Notes: generated by a model from the sequence alone, not told the origin. Shown: positions 1-10,650, counted from the stretch's first letter. The stretch: 64,000 bases of DNA from Ectobius pallidus (GCA_964059195.1 CAXKWD010000005.1:153045265-153109264); one strand, 5' to 3'. A program made the numbers and translations.

Positions 1-186
1 AACCATACAAACGTGACTTCACACACTTTGAAAGATTCCACAGGGAAACGTTACCATAAAAATTACTCAATTTAACGTAAAACAGGCAAAATATAACCAA
101 ACACATATTTAATTGAATCACATGAAAGTTCACATTATTTGAATATCAAGTCATGCTATTTTTAACGGTAATGTAAAGTTTTCCTT

Positions 187-700
187 GCCCGGTTGTACTG
201 TATAGATGTGAGACATGGCCGCTTACTGATCGGGAAGAACATAATCTAACAGTGTTCGGAAACAGGGTGCTTAGAAAAATATTTGACCCAAGAGGGATGA
301 AAAATGGGGACTGTAGAAAACTGCTTAGCGACGAGCTTCATGGCCTGTGCGCTTCACCGAATATAGTAAGGGTAATTAATTCTCGGAGGATGAAATGGGC
401 TGGACATGTTGCACGCATGGGGAAGGAAAGACTTATTATCTCAAAAGTATTGACTGGGAGACCCGAAGGGAAAAGACCACTTGGAAGACCTACACGTAGG
501 TGGGAGGACAAACTTAGAATGGATTTAAGGGAAGTAGGATTTGCTAGGGATGATTGGATGGAGTTAGCACAGAATAGGGTTGAATGGCGGACTCAGGTAA
601 GCGCGGCAATGAACCTTCGGGTTCCATAAAATATATAGTATTCCTTTAGCTTGCTGAGGAATTGTCTATTGTCATTGAGTAAGTAAGTAAGTAAGTAAAT
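187..700 (+). mobile_element. 5'-truncated LINE 3' end, perfect 17-bp TSD
   Basis: This is the 3' end of a non-LTR retrotransposon: an ORF2 C-terminus, a short 3' UTR and a (TAAG)n tail. The 17-base sequence AATGTAAAGTTTTCCTT occurs immediately before it (170-186) and immediately after the tail (701-717), which defines the insertion exactly. Other copies of the same family lie at 29536-29812, 34372-35157 (minus strand) and 48931-49460. The identical flanks suggest a fairly young insertion. The clade is not assigned. Confidence 0.93.
189..629 (+). pseudogene. LINE ORF2 C-terminal fragment
   Basis: The reading frame is open from the 5' truncation point to the stop at 627-629, encoding about 146 residues. 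It starts with the end of a reverse transcriptase region (PVVLYRCETW-like), followed by EEHNL and NRVLRKIF motifs. It then runs through the basic tail MKWAGHVARM, GRPEGKRPLGRP and RRWEDKLRMDLREVGF, ending in MNLRVP. This tail is common downstream of the RT domain in arthropod LINEs. The endonuclease and RT catalytic domains are missing, and the first ATG lies well inside, so this is not an expressed gene. The frame itself is undamaged, consistent with the intact target duplication. Confidence 0.88.
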
Positions 701-717
701 AATGTAAAGTTTTCCTT

Positions 718-914
718 CATCTTGTAATGCTGCAGCATTACTATATATATATATACACCCTAGCGGCCCCGTAATTTTGAAGATACTTGAACCAAATTTA
801 TTACGTTATTTCTAGGTCCATTAATCGGACAAGTTCGTTAATGAGCAAAATTGACCCAAGGGGGGTCGGGGGTCGGTTGAAATTAAAAATAATATATATA
901 TATATATATATATA
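718..914. other. No gene; AT-rich flank with TA runs
   Basis: This is the sequence between the LINE and the Helitron. It contains TA dinucleotide runs (743-755, 892-914) and a G-rich patch near 860-873. No coding or RNA feature is seen. The TA run supplies the A|T site into which the next element inserted. Confidence 0.5.
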
Positions 915-1902
915 TCTAATATATAAAATCGAAAGTGTGTATGTATGTATGTATGTATGTATGTTTGTTCCTTATACAAATCTACATTTCTTTACCAATT
1001 TACACGACATTTTGCACACATACCCAGTTAAGCCCGGGAAGTATAGCTGTCGACATTAAAATTCAAACAAAATACTCCTTCCCTTGAAAATTATATAATT
1101 TCTGAGAATTTTATACTGAAAAAATGAATTGCTGTTTAGTTCACATGGCAACAGTAAATTGTTTATTATGATTACATAGGGCCTTGGCAAGTATATAGCC
1201 TAATGCTTTAACGAATTATGATTCCATCGATGTAATATATTGGCGAAAATAATTACTGAAAATGAAATCCACGAAAATAAAGCACAGTGTGATGTAGTCA
1301 CATAACTTTCTCTACCCTCGACATAAGAAATATTTACTCACTTCACATTTTGATGTAGAATAAGAGGGACAACTTAAGTGTGTGAGTATGCTATATCAAA
1401 AGTCTGTAAATAATCCTTTCCGCTGATAAGTTATCCATACCTGTAGGCTTTGTATTAGTTGAGAAATAGGGATGTTTATCATAGGCCCTAAGCATGGGAT
1501 GGAACATTTTGAGTCCTATGCTCGCAGTATATTATGTCCCGGGTTCTAGGGGAGGAAAGTATGAAAGTGATACTGCATTTCTCTTTTATTTCAGCTCCGA
1601 AACGATTGTATAGTAACATGAGAATGAGAAATAAAATTTTCCGTCAAGTCAGTACAATCTTATGTAATTTGTGTTTCTTCTTATTTCAACCCCTCCCAAG
1701 CATGATGTGTAGAAGCAACGGAATGCAGCATTCCACATCCTCTATGAGCCATAAAAAGCTATATCCAGCGTTTTCTGATGGAATAGTTTGAGTGTGATAA
1801 ATCTTTTTCTTCATTTCAAGTTCTACATACATAAAGTCCTTCATAAGTTAATTTCAAATTAAAAAATACAAAGCCCGGGCGACGCCGGGCCTTTTCAGCT
1901 AG
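915..1902 (+). mobile_element. Non-autonomous Helitron, complete ends
   Basis: The element starts TCTAATATATAAAATC after an A and ends in CTAG (1899-1902) before a T, matching Helitron insertion between A and T without target duplication. Just inside the 3' end, at about 1873-1889, there is a hairpin with 5-bp stem CCCGG/CCGGG around GCGACG, the usual Helitron termination hairpin. A GTAT tetranucleotide run follows the 5' end (940-963). No Rep/helicase coding is visible in 988 bp. It shares its 3' end with the elements at 3071-3933 and 33258-33919. Confidence 0.85.
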
Positions 1903-3070
1903 TATATATATATATATCTCGGCCCCTATGAAGTATAGAGGGAAACTTTGTTTGAATAAATTAGCGTACTCATTATGGAGTTCACAGTGACACCTACGAT
2001 TCGGGGGTTTTGGGGGTACGAGAGGGGGTGAGGGTGGGGGGATGGAAATCCGAATTTTTTTATACCACGTCTTGTGGGGTATCGTTAAAAAGCTGTTGAT
2101 GAGTACTCTACAATAACTAGTTTCTGGATAGCTCTCATAGCTCTCATATAAGGCGAGATTTGGATGTTTTAAAAAGTGCTCTTTCCTCTTTTTTGCAGTT
2201 ATTATTGTGGGTTCGTTATGCCAAGGCTAAAGAAGAAGAGTGCTGCGCAGCGACAACAAATTAAACCAAAAACACTTCGAAATCTACCTCAGCCTGTAGG
2301 CCTACCTAAAGGGATTTTTTAAATTGTTCCACATTTATAAAATAAAAATAATTGACATGACTTATGCCCCATCCCTCGTATATTCTACCACTATAGACCT
2401 AAATACCTAATTAATACTTGTGGTGGGTATAGGCATAGAAACAATTCGTAACTATGACAGTAGAGAAACTGTTATATTCTGTGTAGCTACATCTACAGTT
2501 TTACGTTAGAGTTGTGCCTGCACAGGATTAAGATTGTTGTTCCCTAGGTTACCTAGATACATTGCCTCTGCGGGGGAAACAGAATTTAATTTGTCAGAAA
2601 TACGGGTTGGAACACAAGAAGAGATAAATGGAACGGATAATTATTCCTAGTGGGGAGAAACACGATGAAATAATTACGGACGTTTAACATACGATGCGTT
2701 CTCGTGCCATGACAGGCTCCCTCTGTTATTGTGCCTATTCATCCGTCACTGAGAGTGACATCGGTACGATTCTAACATAGGCCCTACTACCCCGATAAAA
2801 TTGCGCTGTCAAAACATTAAAACACACACATGGATTTCCATTTTATATCTTTTACTCTTTTTACAGCTACGCAATACGAAAAACCCTTTGCCGTACCTCC
2901 GGAAATCACTGTCTTCCAAAACTGAAAATAATAATATGGCAAATTTCAATTATAAATTTTTACCTTATTCCCTCGTATCACATGAAGTTGAGTGACAAGT
3001 GTGTTATGCTAACAGTTTTTTTCACAGAGTAACCCTGTGCTATACATCTAGTTTCCCATTTATTTATTTA
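1903..3070. other. No gene seen
   Basis: AT-rich sequence with a G-rich run at 2000-2045. A 34-codon ATG frame at 2218-2322 follows a good splice-acceptor-like tract (2180-2198), but I do not recognise it. No element boundary was found. Confidence 0.4.
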
Positions 3071-3933
3071 CTAGCTTAAAAGACCCGGCGTCGCCCGGGT
3101 TTTGAATTTTGTAATTGGAAATTAGCTTATGAAGGATTTTCAATTTTAAATTCTAGGTCCTTATATAGGCATTTATAATTTGAAATAGGAAGAACGACTT
3201 ATTACACTCAAACTATTCCCTCAGAAAACGCTTGATATAGTTTTTTTTATGGCTCATAGAGGATCTAGAATTTTGCATCCCATCGCTTGTACAGTGCACA
3301 GCAAGCCTGGTAGAGGTTTAAATAAGAAGAAACAGAAATTCCTGTAACATAAAATTGTAATATCGAGGCGGGAAATTTCCCACTCCTATGTTACCATAAA
3401 GCCGTTTTGGAGATGAAATTAAACAGAAAGCATTATCACTTTCATACTTTTCTCTCCAAAAACCTGCGATATAATATAATAATATACACATTACCATACC
3501 TCGTTTTGTTTTCTCTATGTCCAGGGTAGAGAAAGTTATGTGATTCCATTATTTTAGTGGATTTCATTCTGTAATATTTATTTATAACATTAATTATTTT
3601 GATAACTTCTCTTATTTGTCAAAAGTGCATTTCATTTGTTTTTTCAAAGCCCATCTGATACCATTTGGCAACAATATATTCTGTGATTTGGAATGGATAA
3701 TTCTATGTAAAAAGGGGTTAAGTATTCTCAAAAACATTTAATTTTTGGCATATAGAATCAGAATTTTTCAAAATCCTTTCTTAGTGAGCACCTACATTAT
3801 GAAACGAAGGTACTGTCAAAATTCCAAGTCTCTACCTGTTATAGTTTAGGCTGTACGTTGATTCCTGTCATTCAGTCAATCAGTCAGTCATTCATTCAGT
3901 CAGTCAGGACAAAGCCTTTTATATATATAGAGA
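3071..3933 (-). mobile_element. Non-autonomous Helitron, minus strand
   Basis: Read on the minus strand it begins TCTCTATATATATAAAAGG at 3933 and ends in CTAG, which is 3071-3074 in plus orientation. The flanks are A at 3070 and T at 3934. The CCCGG/CCGGG hairpin lies near 3086-3102, and a CAGT/CATT repeat tract near 3866-3905 sits just inside the 5' end. The length is 863 bp with no coding capacity. It is closely similar to 33258-33919. Confidence 0.85.
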
Positions 3934-4206
3934 TTTTCCAAAAGGTTAAACCCTATTTTACGCAGTGGTATATTAGGGTTGTAATTTTTACCTCTATATC
4001 ATATTATTAATACAAACACTTATGAAGCATAAATATACAAGATGGCTACAGTACAATAATACAGGCAATACAGTTATGAAATAGAAATAAAACAATGTGG
4101 CTTAGATATTATACAAAAACAATAGCAGACTTAATTCATTAACTAGAAGTTTCTTATAAAATGTAACTTGAAGAATATTTTGTTTAGAAAAGATATGAAG
4201 TATTGG

Positions 4207-5200
4207 TTAAGATTTGTGATTCATGAGAATACTTGTGAGTGGTTTGGAAAAAGAGTAGCCCAATGATTGTACGAGGGGTATTCCGAAAGTAAGTTTCGTT
4301 AGTTTGTCACACGGACACTTTATTGACCCAAAAGCAATACAGCATGGCAGCATGAACTATACACCGTGCACTATTTTTCGACATAGTCGCCAGCGACATT
4401 GAGACATTTGTCGTAGCGTGCGATCAGTTTGAAGAACCCACTGTGGTAAAACTCGGTGCCCTGCGATGCAAGGAATTGGCGCACAGCCTGCTCCACCTCA
4501 GCTTCCTGACATTACTAAAGGTTCCATACAGACCATTTTGAGTGACAAATTGATGTTCCATAAGGTTTGTGCGAGATGGGTTCGTGGAGGCCGCACTTTG
4601 CGGGGACGGAAATCGGGAGATCAATTTCAAACAGCTCTATCTCGGACAATTCAATAAAAGGTTCAGCGGCTGCAGCAATGGCTCGTTTGAAAGAGGGGAG
4701 ATAGCGGTACATGGCAGTGGCGCCAAATCTCTCGTGCCATCGTGAGCGGTACACTAATACCCGCGGGCACGCCAGTCTGCTGCGACTCGCTCTTCTACGG
4801 CGCAGTGCGCCTGCGTCATGCCTCCTCCGCTGACGCCACTTCCGTCGTGGAACCAGCCACGGGTGAGGATTCGTCTGGCGTTTGTTTGGTTCCCCTGGTG
4901 AACACGCCGCTCCTGCCATACATTGACGAAACTTACTTTCGGAATACCCCTCGTAATAACAGTTCAAATTCGAGCCTTTCGGTGGCTATAACTGGACAGT
5001 GGAACAGTATGTGTGTGACATTTTGAACATTTTCCCCACAGATGCAGTCTGAACTGGGTTTAATTTTAAATCTGTGAAGGTACTGTTGGAATCTACCATG
5101 TCCAGTCAAAAGTTGAGTTAAGACAAAATTTGGAACCACAAATTTGCTCTTGCATCTATCAAAGACTGTTGGAAAATATGTCGAGTTTTCTATAGCCTAT
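4207..5200 (-). pseudogene. LINE ORF2 C-terminus split by a mariner insertion
   Basis: On the minus strand the frame shows a LINE C-terminus: NFVLTQLLTGHG, YLHRFKI and a CICG...HILFHC zinc-knuckle-like motif, typical of the end of Jockey/R1-like ORF2 proteins. The frame is interrupted at 4955-4270 by a mariner-like element. If the element and one copy of the TA are ignored, the frame continues without shift for a further 20 or so codons to a stop at 4207-4209. Upstream coding stops near 5200, so this is a 5'-truncated fragment. The LINE 3' boundary is unclear. Confidence 0.72.
4272..4953. mobile_element. Mariner-like element with TA target duplication
   Basis: The terminal inverted repeats are about 28 bp and start CGAGGGGTATTCCGAAAG. 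TA dinucleotides lie at both borders (4270-4271, 4954-4955). Near the left end, the minus strand encodes the tail of a mariner transposase (EVEQAVRQFLASQ, then GDYVEK and stop, about 4330-4500). In the centre, the plus strand encodes a mariner helix-turn-helix-like stretch (KGSIQTIL...KVCARWV, about 4520-4585). The two fragments are on opposite strands, so the interior has been rearranged. It is non-autonomous and needs a transposase in trans. Confidence 0.85.
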
Positions 5201-5761
5201 CTTGCTTTTATACATTTTGTTTACATGTTTTTATAATTTGCATTTGTAACATAAATATGCAAATTGTAAAACATTGTAGTAGGGGCTAACCATAGGCCTA
5301 CCAATCGAATGAACAGTTATTACCGAAAACACAATTTTTTTAATAAATTATTGGTGGAAGTACTCCTTCACTAGATATTAAGGATGTGACGGAAATGAAA
5401 AAAATTGATCTTGATGTTGCAATTATGTTGGAATATGTGTTTAGGTCAACAAAGCTATAAATATACTTAGTACGCTGGCACAAAGTCATAATAGGCCTAT
5501 AGTACAAAAAATTGAACGTTCGTGCGACATAGGCTAAATAAAAATAAAGCGATGGGCAGCAGTGATTGGTTGAAGTTTGAATTTGCTTACACCATATTTA
5601 TCATTGATTCATGTAAATTTGATACTCATAGGGCTTTTTCACACTGGGACACTTGTATCGGGCACAGCATTTAAGGGTTGGAAACACAGTAAAGTTGCAT
5701 AGGCCTATATATAATTCAGTTGTAGTCTATAGTCGAGCTCAGCGAAACTAGTTATCCAGCC

Positions 5762-5953
5762 ATGAGTTTAGATTTGATTAATACTAAAGATTTTTTAAGT
5801 GAAGTGGAATGTCGACCTGCTATTTGGAAAATCAAAAGCGATGACAAAATATTTTTTTATAATATAATTGGATTTATATTGGTCTACTATACCCCTAAAC
5901 ACGAGATTTGCTCATCTAGGGGTATAGGCCTACCTTCATTTTTTTTATACTAA
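5762..5953 (+). pseudogene. MADF-like N-terminal fragment inside Harbinger-like element
   Basis: An ATG in good context (gccATGa) opens a frame of 63 residues. Roughly the first 28 residues resemble the start of a MADF/Myb-SANT-like DNA-binding domain: DFLSEVECRPAIWKIKSDD, where MADF domains typically have FL..V..RP.LW......Y. The spacing then fails and the remainder (hydrophobic, then CSSRGIG) looks like noncoding read-through. It lies between the inverted repeats of the Harbinger-like element, where a DNA-binding accessory protein would be expected, so I read it as a truncated remnant of that gene. The domain call rests on a short motif only. Confidence 0.35.
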
Positions 5954-6005
5954 ATTAGAAATAGCATTTTCTGTAGATTTTTGTTTATTCCTGTACTATT
6001 ATATT

Positions 6006-6007
<2 letters not shown>

Positions 6008-6048
<41 letters not shown>
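6008..6048. repeat. (AAT)n microsatellite
   Basis: About 13 AAT/ATA units inside the Harbinger-like element. Confidence 0.95.
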
Positions 6049-6051
<3 letters not shown>

Positions 6052-6158
6052 TAGCTACTATTAACAGTACCGTATCAGCAGTGACCGTCACAAGTGACCC
6101 ACGTGTGTTCACTGCAATCACCGGAGACCATCACTTGTGTCCCAGTGTGAAAAGGCCC

Positions 6159-7044
6159 ATATTGTATAATAGTTGTGTTTTACTTCTGTGAATGAATTCA
6201 GCTAAGTTGTGGTTCCTTTATACCCACAGAACTTTCTTTTATACAGTTTACATGAGTAGGCATTGAAAATATAAACCGTGACTCACTTCAAGTTAATTTT
6301 CCCTTTCCCCCAGACTATTACCATGAAGGCCTACACTTACTTCCCTTACTGCAGTCTAGAGGGCAGTTGCCCAATTCTCTGGTGGTTTGAGAGAGGGGCG
6401 ATCGCAATTCAAAATGGAGGCAGAAGATGCAATTCGATATCCTACCAGTAGAGTTACCACAAGTACATTTGAAATTGACTTACATTTATACAGTATCGTC
6501 CTTCACAACAGGAGAGTAAAAGTATTGATCCCTATTACATGCAATGGCTGAGGGAGCAATGTATGCATGAATTTCATTTTGTTACCATATTATTCTTGCA
6601 CAAATAAAATCACACAAAATGAAAATATTTCTGAGAAAATAGGAGGATTCTATCTGTCAGTGTAAACCGTACTTTAGCTTGCTCAGTTGGTAGATCATCG
6701 GCACGTTGCCAACTATCCCATATTTCCCGGGGATTTGGGCAAAAATCCTGGGTCCCGTATTTTTAAAAATGTTTCCCGTATATTCAGAATTCCCGCCATT
6801 CATTCTCTTAAATTTGTTTTACTAAGATATTTTAATTATTGCGAAATATAATATGTATTTTTGTATTGGCAGGAATATTTGTATTGTGAACGTAGAAAGA
6901 TATTTTTTATTAGAGAATGTTAATATAGTGCTGTAAGTGGTCATTTGTTATGTTGTACGAGTAGTAAATTTCGGGTCCCTTATTTTTGGCATTAATCCCT
7001 TATTTTCACTTCTGTTATACTATACCCGCACACGATTTCTGAAA
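6159..7044. other. No gene; candidate 45-codon ORF at 6414-6551
   Basis: Mostly unremarkable. An ATG at 6414 in good context (aaaATGg) opens 45 codons beginning MEAEDAIRYP, preceded by a GC-richer block. It is unrecognised and could be chance. Near 6672-6690 there is a tRNA A-box-like string (TAGCTTGCTCAGTTGG). Confidence 0.3.
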
Positions 7045-7122
7045 TTGCAAAATCTTCAAAGTGGAAATAAGGGATAATAGAGTACTCTATTATCCCTTAT
7101 TTCCACTTTGAAGATTTTGCAA
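7045..7122. repeat. Perfect 78-bp palindrome without spacer
   Basis: The arms 7045-7083 and 7084-7122 are exact reverse complements over 39 bases, with the centre at AGT|ACT. The outer bases (A at 7044, C at 7123) do not pair, so the symmetry stops abruptly. Confidence 0.95.
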
Positions 7123-7615
7123 CACTTTCGCCACGGAAAGGCGAAAATTTGGGCCCGATTGAAAACTACATTGCATTATACAACGAATTAAATTACATTC
7201 ACAAAAACGTAATAAATTGCTTCTTTCCTCCCATAATTATTTATACAACTAAACGCTCTGAACCAACTAGTTTGCACAAGAGCCACCTGCAATTATAATA
7301 GCTTTCTTGGTCCTAGGTTACATAGTAGGATTATTAAAAACTTCCCTGATTTACAGCATTTGAATAGGCCTAAGTTTATAAACTCAAGGGTACAGTAAAA
7401 GTATTATCAAGAAACAAATCCTGTAACTATCATTGTTATATTAAACTAAAATTAAATAGTCTACTACAATTAATTGATATTTGTATGTATTATTCTTTGA
7501 ACAACATAACTAGTTACTTGTCGCTTAATTGCTATTGTTAATTGATAAACAACACAACACAATACGGAATCATTGTATAAAATTGATTTAGTTTTATTTT
7601 TATTAATATTATAAT

Positions 7616-8021
7616 TAGGGATGGGTCGATACCAGATTTTCTCGATACTCGATACTCGATACCGATACATGATTTTTTCCTCGATACTCGATACTTCGAT
7701 ACTCGATACCTTCAACATTTCCAGTTTCAATAAAATTAAAATTTGAGAGAATTGTGTAATACCAACTAAACTAATTAAGTCTGCATATTTAATGAGACAA
7801 AATTTAAGATCATCAGTAGCCTATAATTATTTTTAAACTCTACAATGAAACTAAAATTAGTCTTTTAAACAGTCCACTTACAAGTTCTTGTTAAAAAATA
7901 CAAGCATTCTCACTTAATTGCAGAATTACAAAAATATCGAAAAAGTATCGAGCGAGTTTTCTGAAGTATCGTTCGATGCCGATACCATGCCAGTATCGAG
8001 AGTATCGAGAGCCCATCCCTA
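7616..8021 (+). mobile_element. hAT-type MITE, copy 1 of composite
   Basis: The termini are TAGGGATGGG and CCCATCCCTA. Subterminal regions are packed with the TCGATAC motif, as expected for transposase-binding repeats. The length is 406 bp with no coding. The left flank is ATTATAAT and the right flank TACGTAAC. It differs from copy 2 by roughly a dozen substitutions and several small indels by eye. Confidence 0.88.
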
Positions 8022-8360
8022 TACGTAACCTTAATTCAAACTCGTATGCACTGATATAAGAATTTCTTAAAATATGTCAACATTTCACAGAATACACTAG
8101 CAAAGAACTCCGCTTAATGTATATAGGCCTAATTATTTCACCCTAATATAACTTGTGTATATAACAGTATTAATGTAGTAGGTTACTCATTTCAACTTGA
8201 TCAACGAAATAAACAAACATCTGATTAATTTCATAACCATATGTTTAGGAATATGTTGTGGGTAACTGTATTGCAACTTCAAAAGCAGTATATGAACAGT
8301 GTAAAACAGTATGTCAAGATAACTTATTTGCATTTGATAAATTCTTTCAAATAGGCCTAT
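8022..8360 (-). repeat. Half of a dispersed repeat, broken at hAT site
   Basis: This is homologous to the reverse complement of roughly 36100-36282, with shared strings such as CAACGAAATAAACAAACATC and the ATGTCAACATTTCACA region. It starts exactly at the inner target duplication. The matching other half is at about 11995-12167. Confidence 0.75.
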
Positions 8361-8589
8361 ACAAGTTCACAAAACAATGTATCTACATCTACAATATATC
8401 ATATTTCTGGGAGGTCATTTGAGATTACTTACGAGATGAAGTATCATCATAGACCCACGATATCACTAGCACCCGGCATTTTATCGTCGGGTTGCGCGAG
8501 TTAAGTGACGATTATGATGTCGCTGGCACATGGGACACTAATGCACTAAAGCCTACAAACACCTCAACTGCTTTTAATTGATGTCACGT

Positions 8590-8597
8590 TGACGTCA
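8590..8597. promoter_or_regulatory. CRE-like palindrome TGACGTCA
   Basis: An exact match to the consensus cAMP-response element, about 70 bp upstream of the candidate first exon at 8666 in a GC-richer patch. Function is inferred only. Confidence 0.3.
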
Positions 8598-8665
8598 ATC
8601 GGTGTTAGGGCGCGTTTTTCCGTTAAAGTGGCGCATTTCTATCAGTTGTAAATTGGTAGTTGCAC

Positions 8666-8704
8666 ATGGAGGATCGAATCCGTGCCTCTAAGCTGGAGTT
8701 GAAG
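8666..8704 (+). CDS. Candidate first coding exon (13 codons)
   Basis: An ATG in good context (cacATGg) opens exactly 13 codons (MEDRIRASKLELK), ending at AAG|GTAATT, a good splice donor. Upstream are a CRE-like palindrome (8590-8597) and a local rise in CpG-containing sequence (GGGCGCG, GTGGCGC), unusual in this AT-rich window. I do not recognise the peptide and found no partner exon inside the 4.1-kb segment between the two hAT copies. If real, it would be a gene start captured in the composite structure. A short frame with a chance donor is the alternative. Confidence 0.25.
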
Positions 8705-10496
8705 GTAATTTCTGACTAGTGGTTACAATATGTGTTATATTTTTGAGATGTTATGGTTTGTAATCACTATTACGCTAGGTATTTCGAACAAACCCTTCTC
8801 AAGTAGTTCAATTGTGTTTAGTACTTTGTTCTTCTTAGAATTCCGAGTCTCAGACCCTGTTTTTTTTAGTGTTTTTGGTTCAAATTAGATTTACTGTATT
8901 TTGTCCTTGAGTGGAAACACAAACTTTCATCTTGTAAAGGAACCGGAAACTTTCCAATATAAATGAGCGAAGTGATTTAGATAGGTCTTGGTTTTTAACG
9001 AGAGCAACCCACATTATGCCTTATTTTATTTAGGCTAGTTCAGATTTAGATTTATTTTGTCCGTAAATCAATACAAGACTGATATTGGACGCGTAATTTA
9101 ACTTACATATAAGAAGCCACAATTACAATAATTCTGAGTGTACAGAAACTTAAATATAGTTATATTTACAAAGTACCTATGTTTCACTACTACCAACAGA
9201 ATTAACAAATTTCTTAAATACAGTATAATATACAACTTTCATTGTTAAAAGCAGTTGTAGTAGAAAGAATAGCTTACAGTATATCTGACAATAAAAATAT
9301 AAGATATAACGTTTTATTGAATGTAGTGTTCGTATTTAAAATAATAATTTACAATACAGTCTTGTGCTCTATTTACTGTTCGTTAAGGAACTCATCAATA
9401 TGATCTTTCTATATGGTAATTTAAAAGTTTTTTTCTCATAACCTATTTAATTCGTTCAATGGTTTTATATATATTGGGAAGTTTATAGTATAAGTTAGTT
9501 TTATCCCAGACTCTTTCCAAAAACAGCTAATCTGTGCTTCGTTAATCTGTAATCATGTTTGTTTCGTATATACTATTCCTATCCATCCTTAAACGTTTAA
9601 TTTCGGAAAACATGATGTGGAATACCAGCCATGCTTGAGGTTATGTTATGAGTCTAGTACAGGTTGAGTACAATGTAAGCCTACATTATAGTTTGTATGG
9701 GATCTGATTCAAACTGTTAAATTAACATTCTGGTAGTTTCATATTAACTTTCCTTCAGGCAACATTTTTTTAAAGTATAATACAGCTTTGTTAGCTAGTT
9801 TGTTAGTTTTATTTGCTTACACAGTTCAGTGTTTGTTATTATACAAGAACGTTTATTATCAAAATTTAAAGTTACTAAATTGACCTCTAAATACAAAATA
9901 TGGAATATACAATGAATATTAGGCCTACAATATTTTAAACGTGCTACATTTTTATAACTTTATACTTCATTAGCACTTGGCCTATACGTTTGAATATTTT
10001 ACATTTACATTTTTTCTGCACGTTGAAAATTAATCTGTGAATAAATTTAACTTATCCTTGCTAATGCAAAATGATAGGACATTTTAAATGTAATACAGAA
10101 GTACACACATCTTATGCTATAGTTGAAGGTTCGTAAGCCTTGTGGTTTAATTATATAATTTGAATATCCATTTCTGATTAAATGAGAATTTGAGATTAAT
10201 TTTCAAGAAGTACGCTTTATTTCCTGTATATTGAGATGTTTAAATTAGAATTTATTAAATTATGATACTTGAATCAGGGTACCAACCATGTCAAGCCCAA
10301 ACTGGGGTTAGCTTATTTCTGTTATGGTTTTGGATTGCAATAGTTAATAGTAGTGATTGCCTGAAATAATTAATTCGCTTTGTTTTTTTATATAGTATTA
10401 AATTATATTTTGATAGTTAATTGTATTAAAATATAAATACAAAATACTGATATAATAATCATGTTGTCATATTATAAGTTTAGAAGGAAAGATTTG

Positions 10497-10650
10497 ATTG
10501 GTTATCAAAACGGAAATGAAACCTTCTCTGTGATTGGCTGAAAGCAGTAGCAGTTTAAAGCAGTTTGATTGGTTAAAGTAAGATGAGCTGTGATTGGTTG
10601 TTGAAATTTGCTATATAAGGCCGGTATGACCCGGATGGTTTGGGCGGTAT
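10497..10650 (+). promoter_or_regulatory. Promoter-like block: four ATTGG boxes plus TATA
   Basis: Four inverted CCAAT boxes (ATTGG) lie at 10497-10501, 10533-10537, 10568-10572 and 10593-10597. Three of them sit in TGATTGGYTG or TGATTGGTTA contexts, suggesting a duplicated module. TATATAA follows at 10612-10618, so transcription would start near 10640-10650. No coding frame is evident downstream; a 67-bp minisatellite begins about 100-150 bp later. Confidence 0.5.

Larger units (their letters stand above)
5631..6158 (+). mobile_element. PIF/Harbinger-like element (probable)
   Basis: The terminal inverted repeats, of about 25 bp, start GGGC(T/C)TTTTCACACTGGGACA. ATA is present at both borders (5628-5630 and 6159-6161), a 3-bp target duplication as used by PIF/Harbinger. 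The interior has a short MADF-like frame, fitting the DNA-binding second protein that this superfamily often carries, and an AAT microsatellite. No transposase is present in 528 bp. Confidence 0.65.

Noticed and set aside
2218..2322. 34-codon ORF MPRLKKKSAAQRQQ...
   Set aside because: Follows a good acceptor-like tract, but it is too short and unrecognised to call a gene.
4515..4967. 150-residue basic minus-strand frame
   Set aside because: Runs across the mariner terminus into the LINE fragment and includes no coherent transposase domain; composition-driven.
6414..6551. 45-codon ORF MEAEDAIRYP...
   Set aside because: Good start context, but no recognisable domain or splice partner; left as a note.
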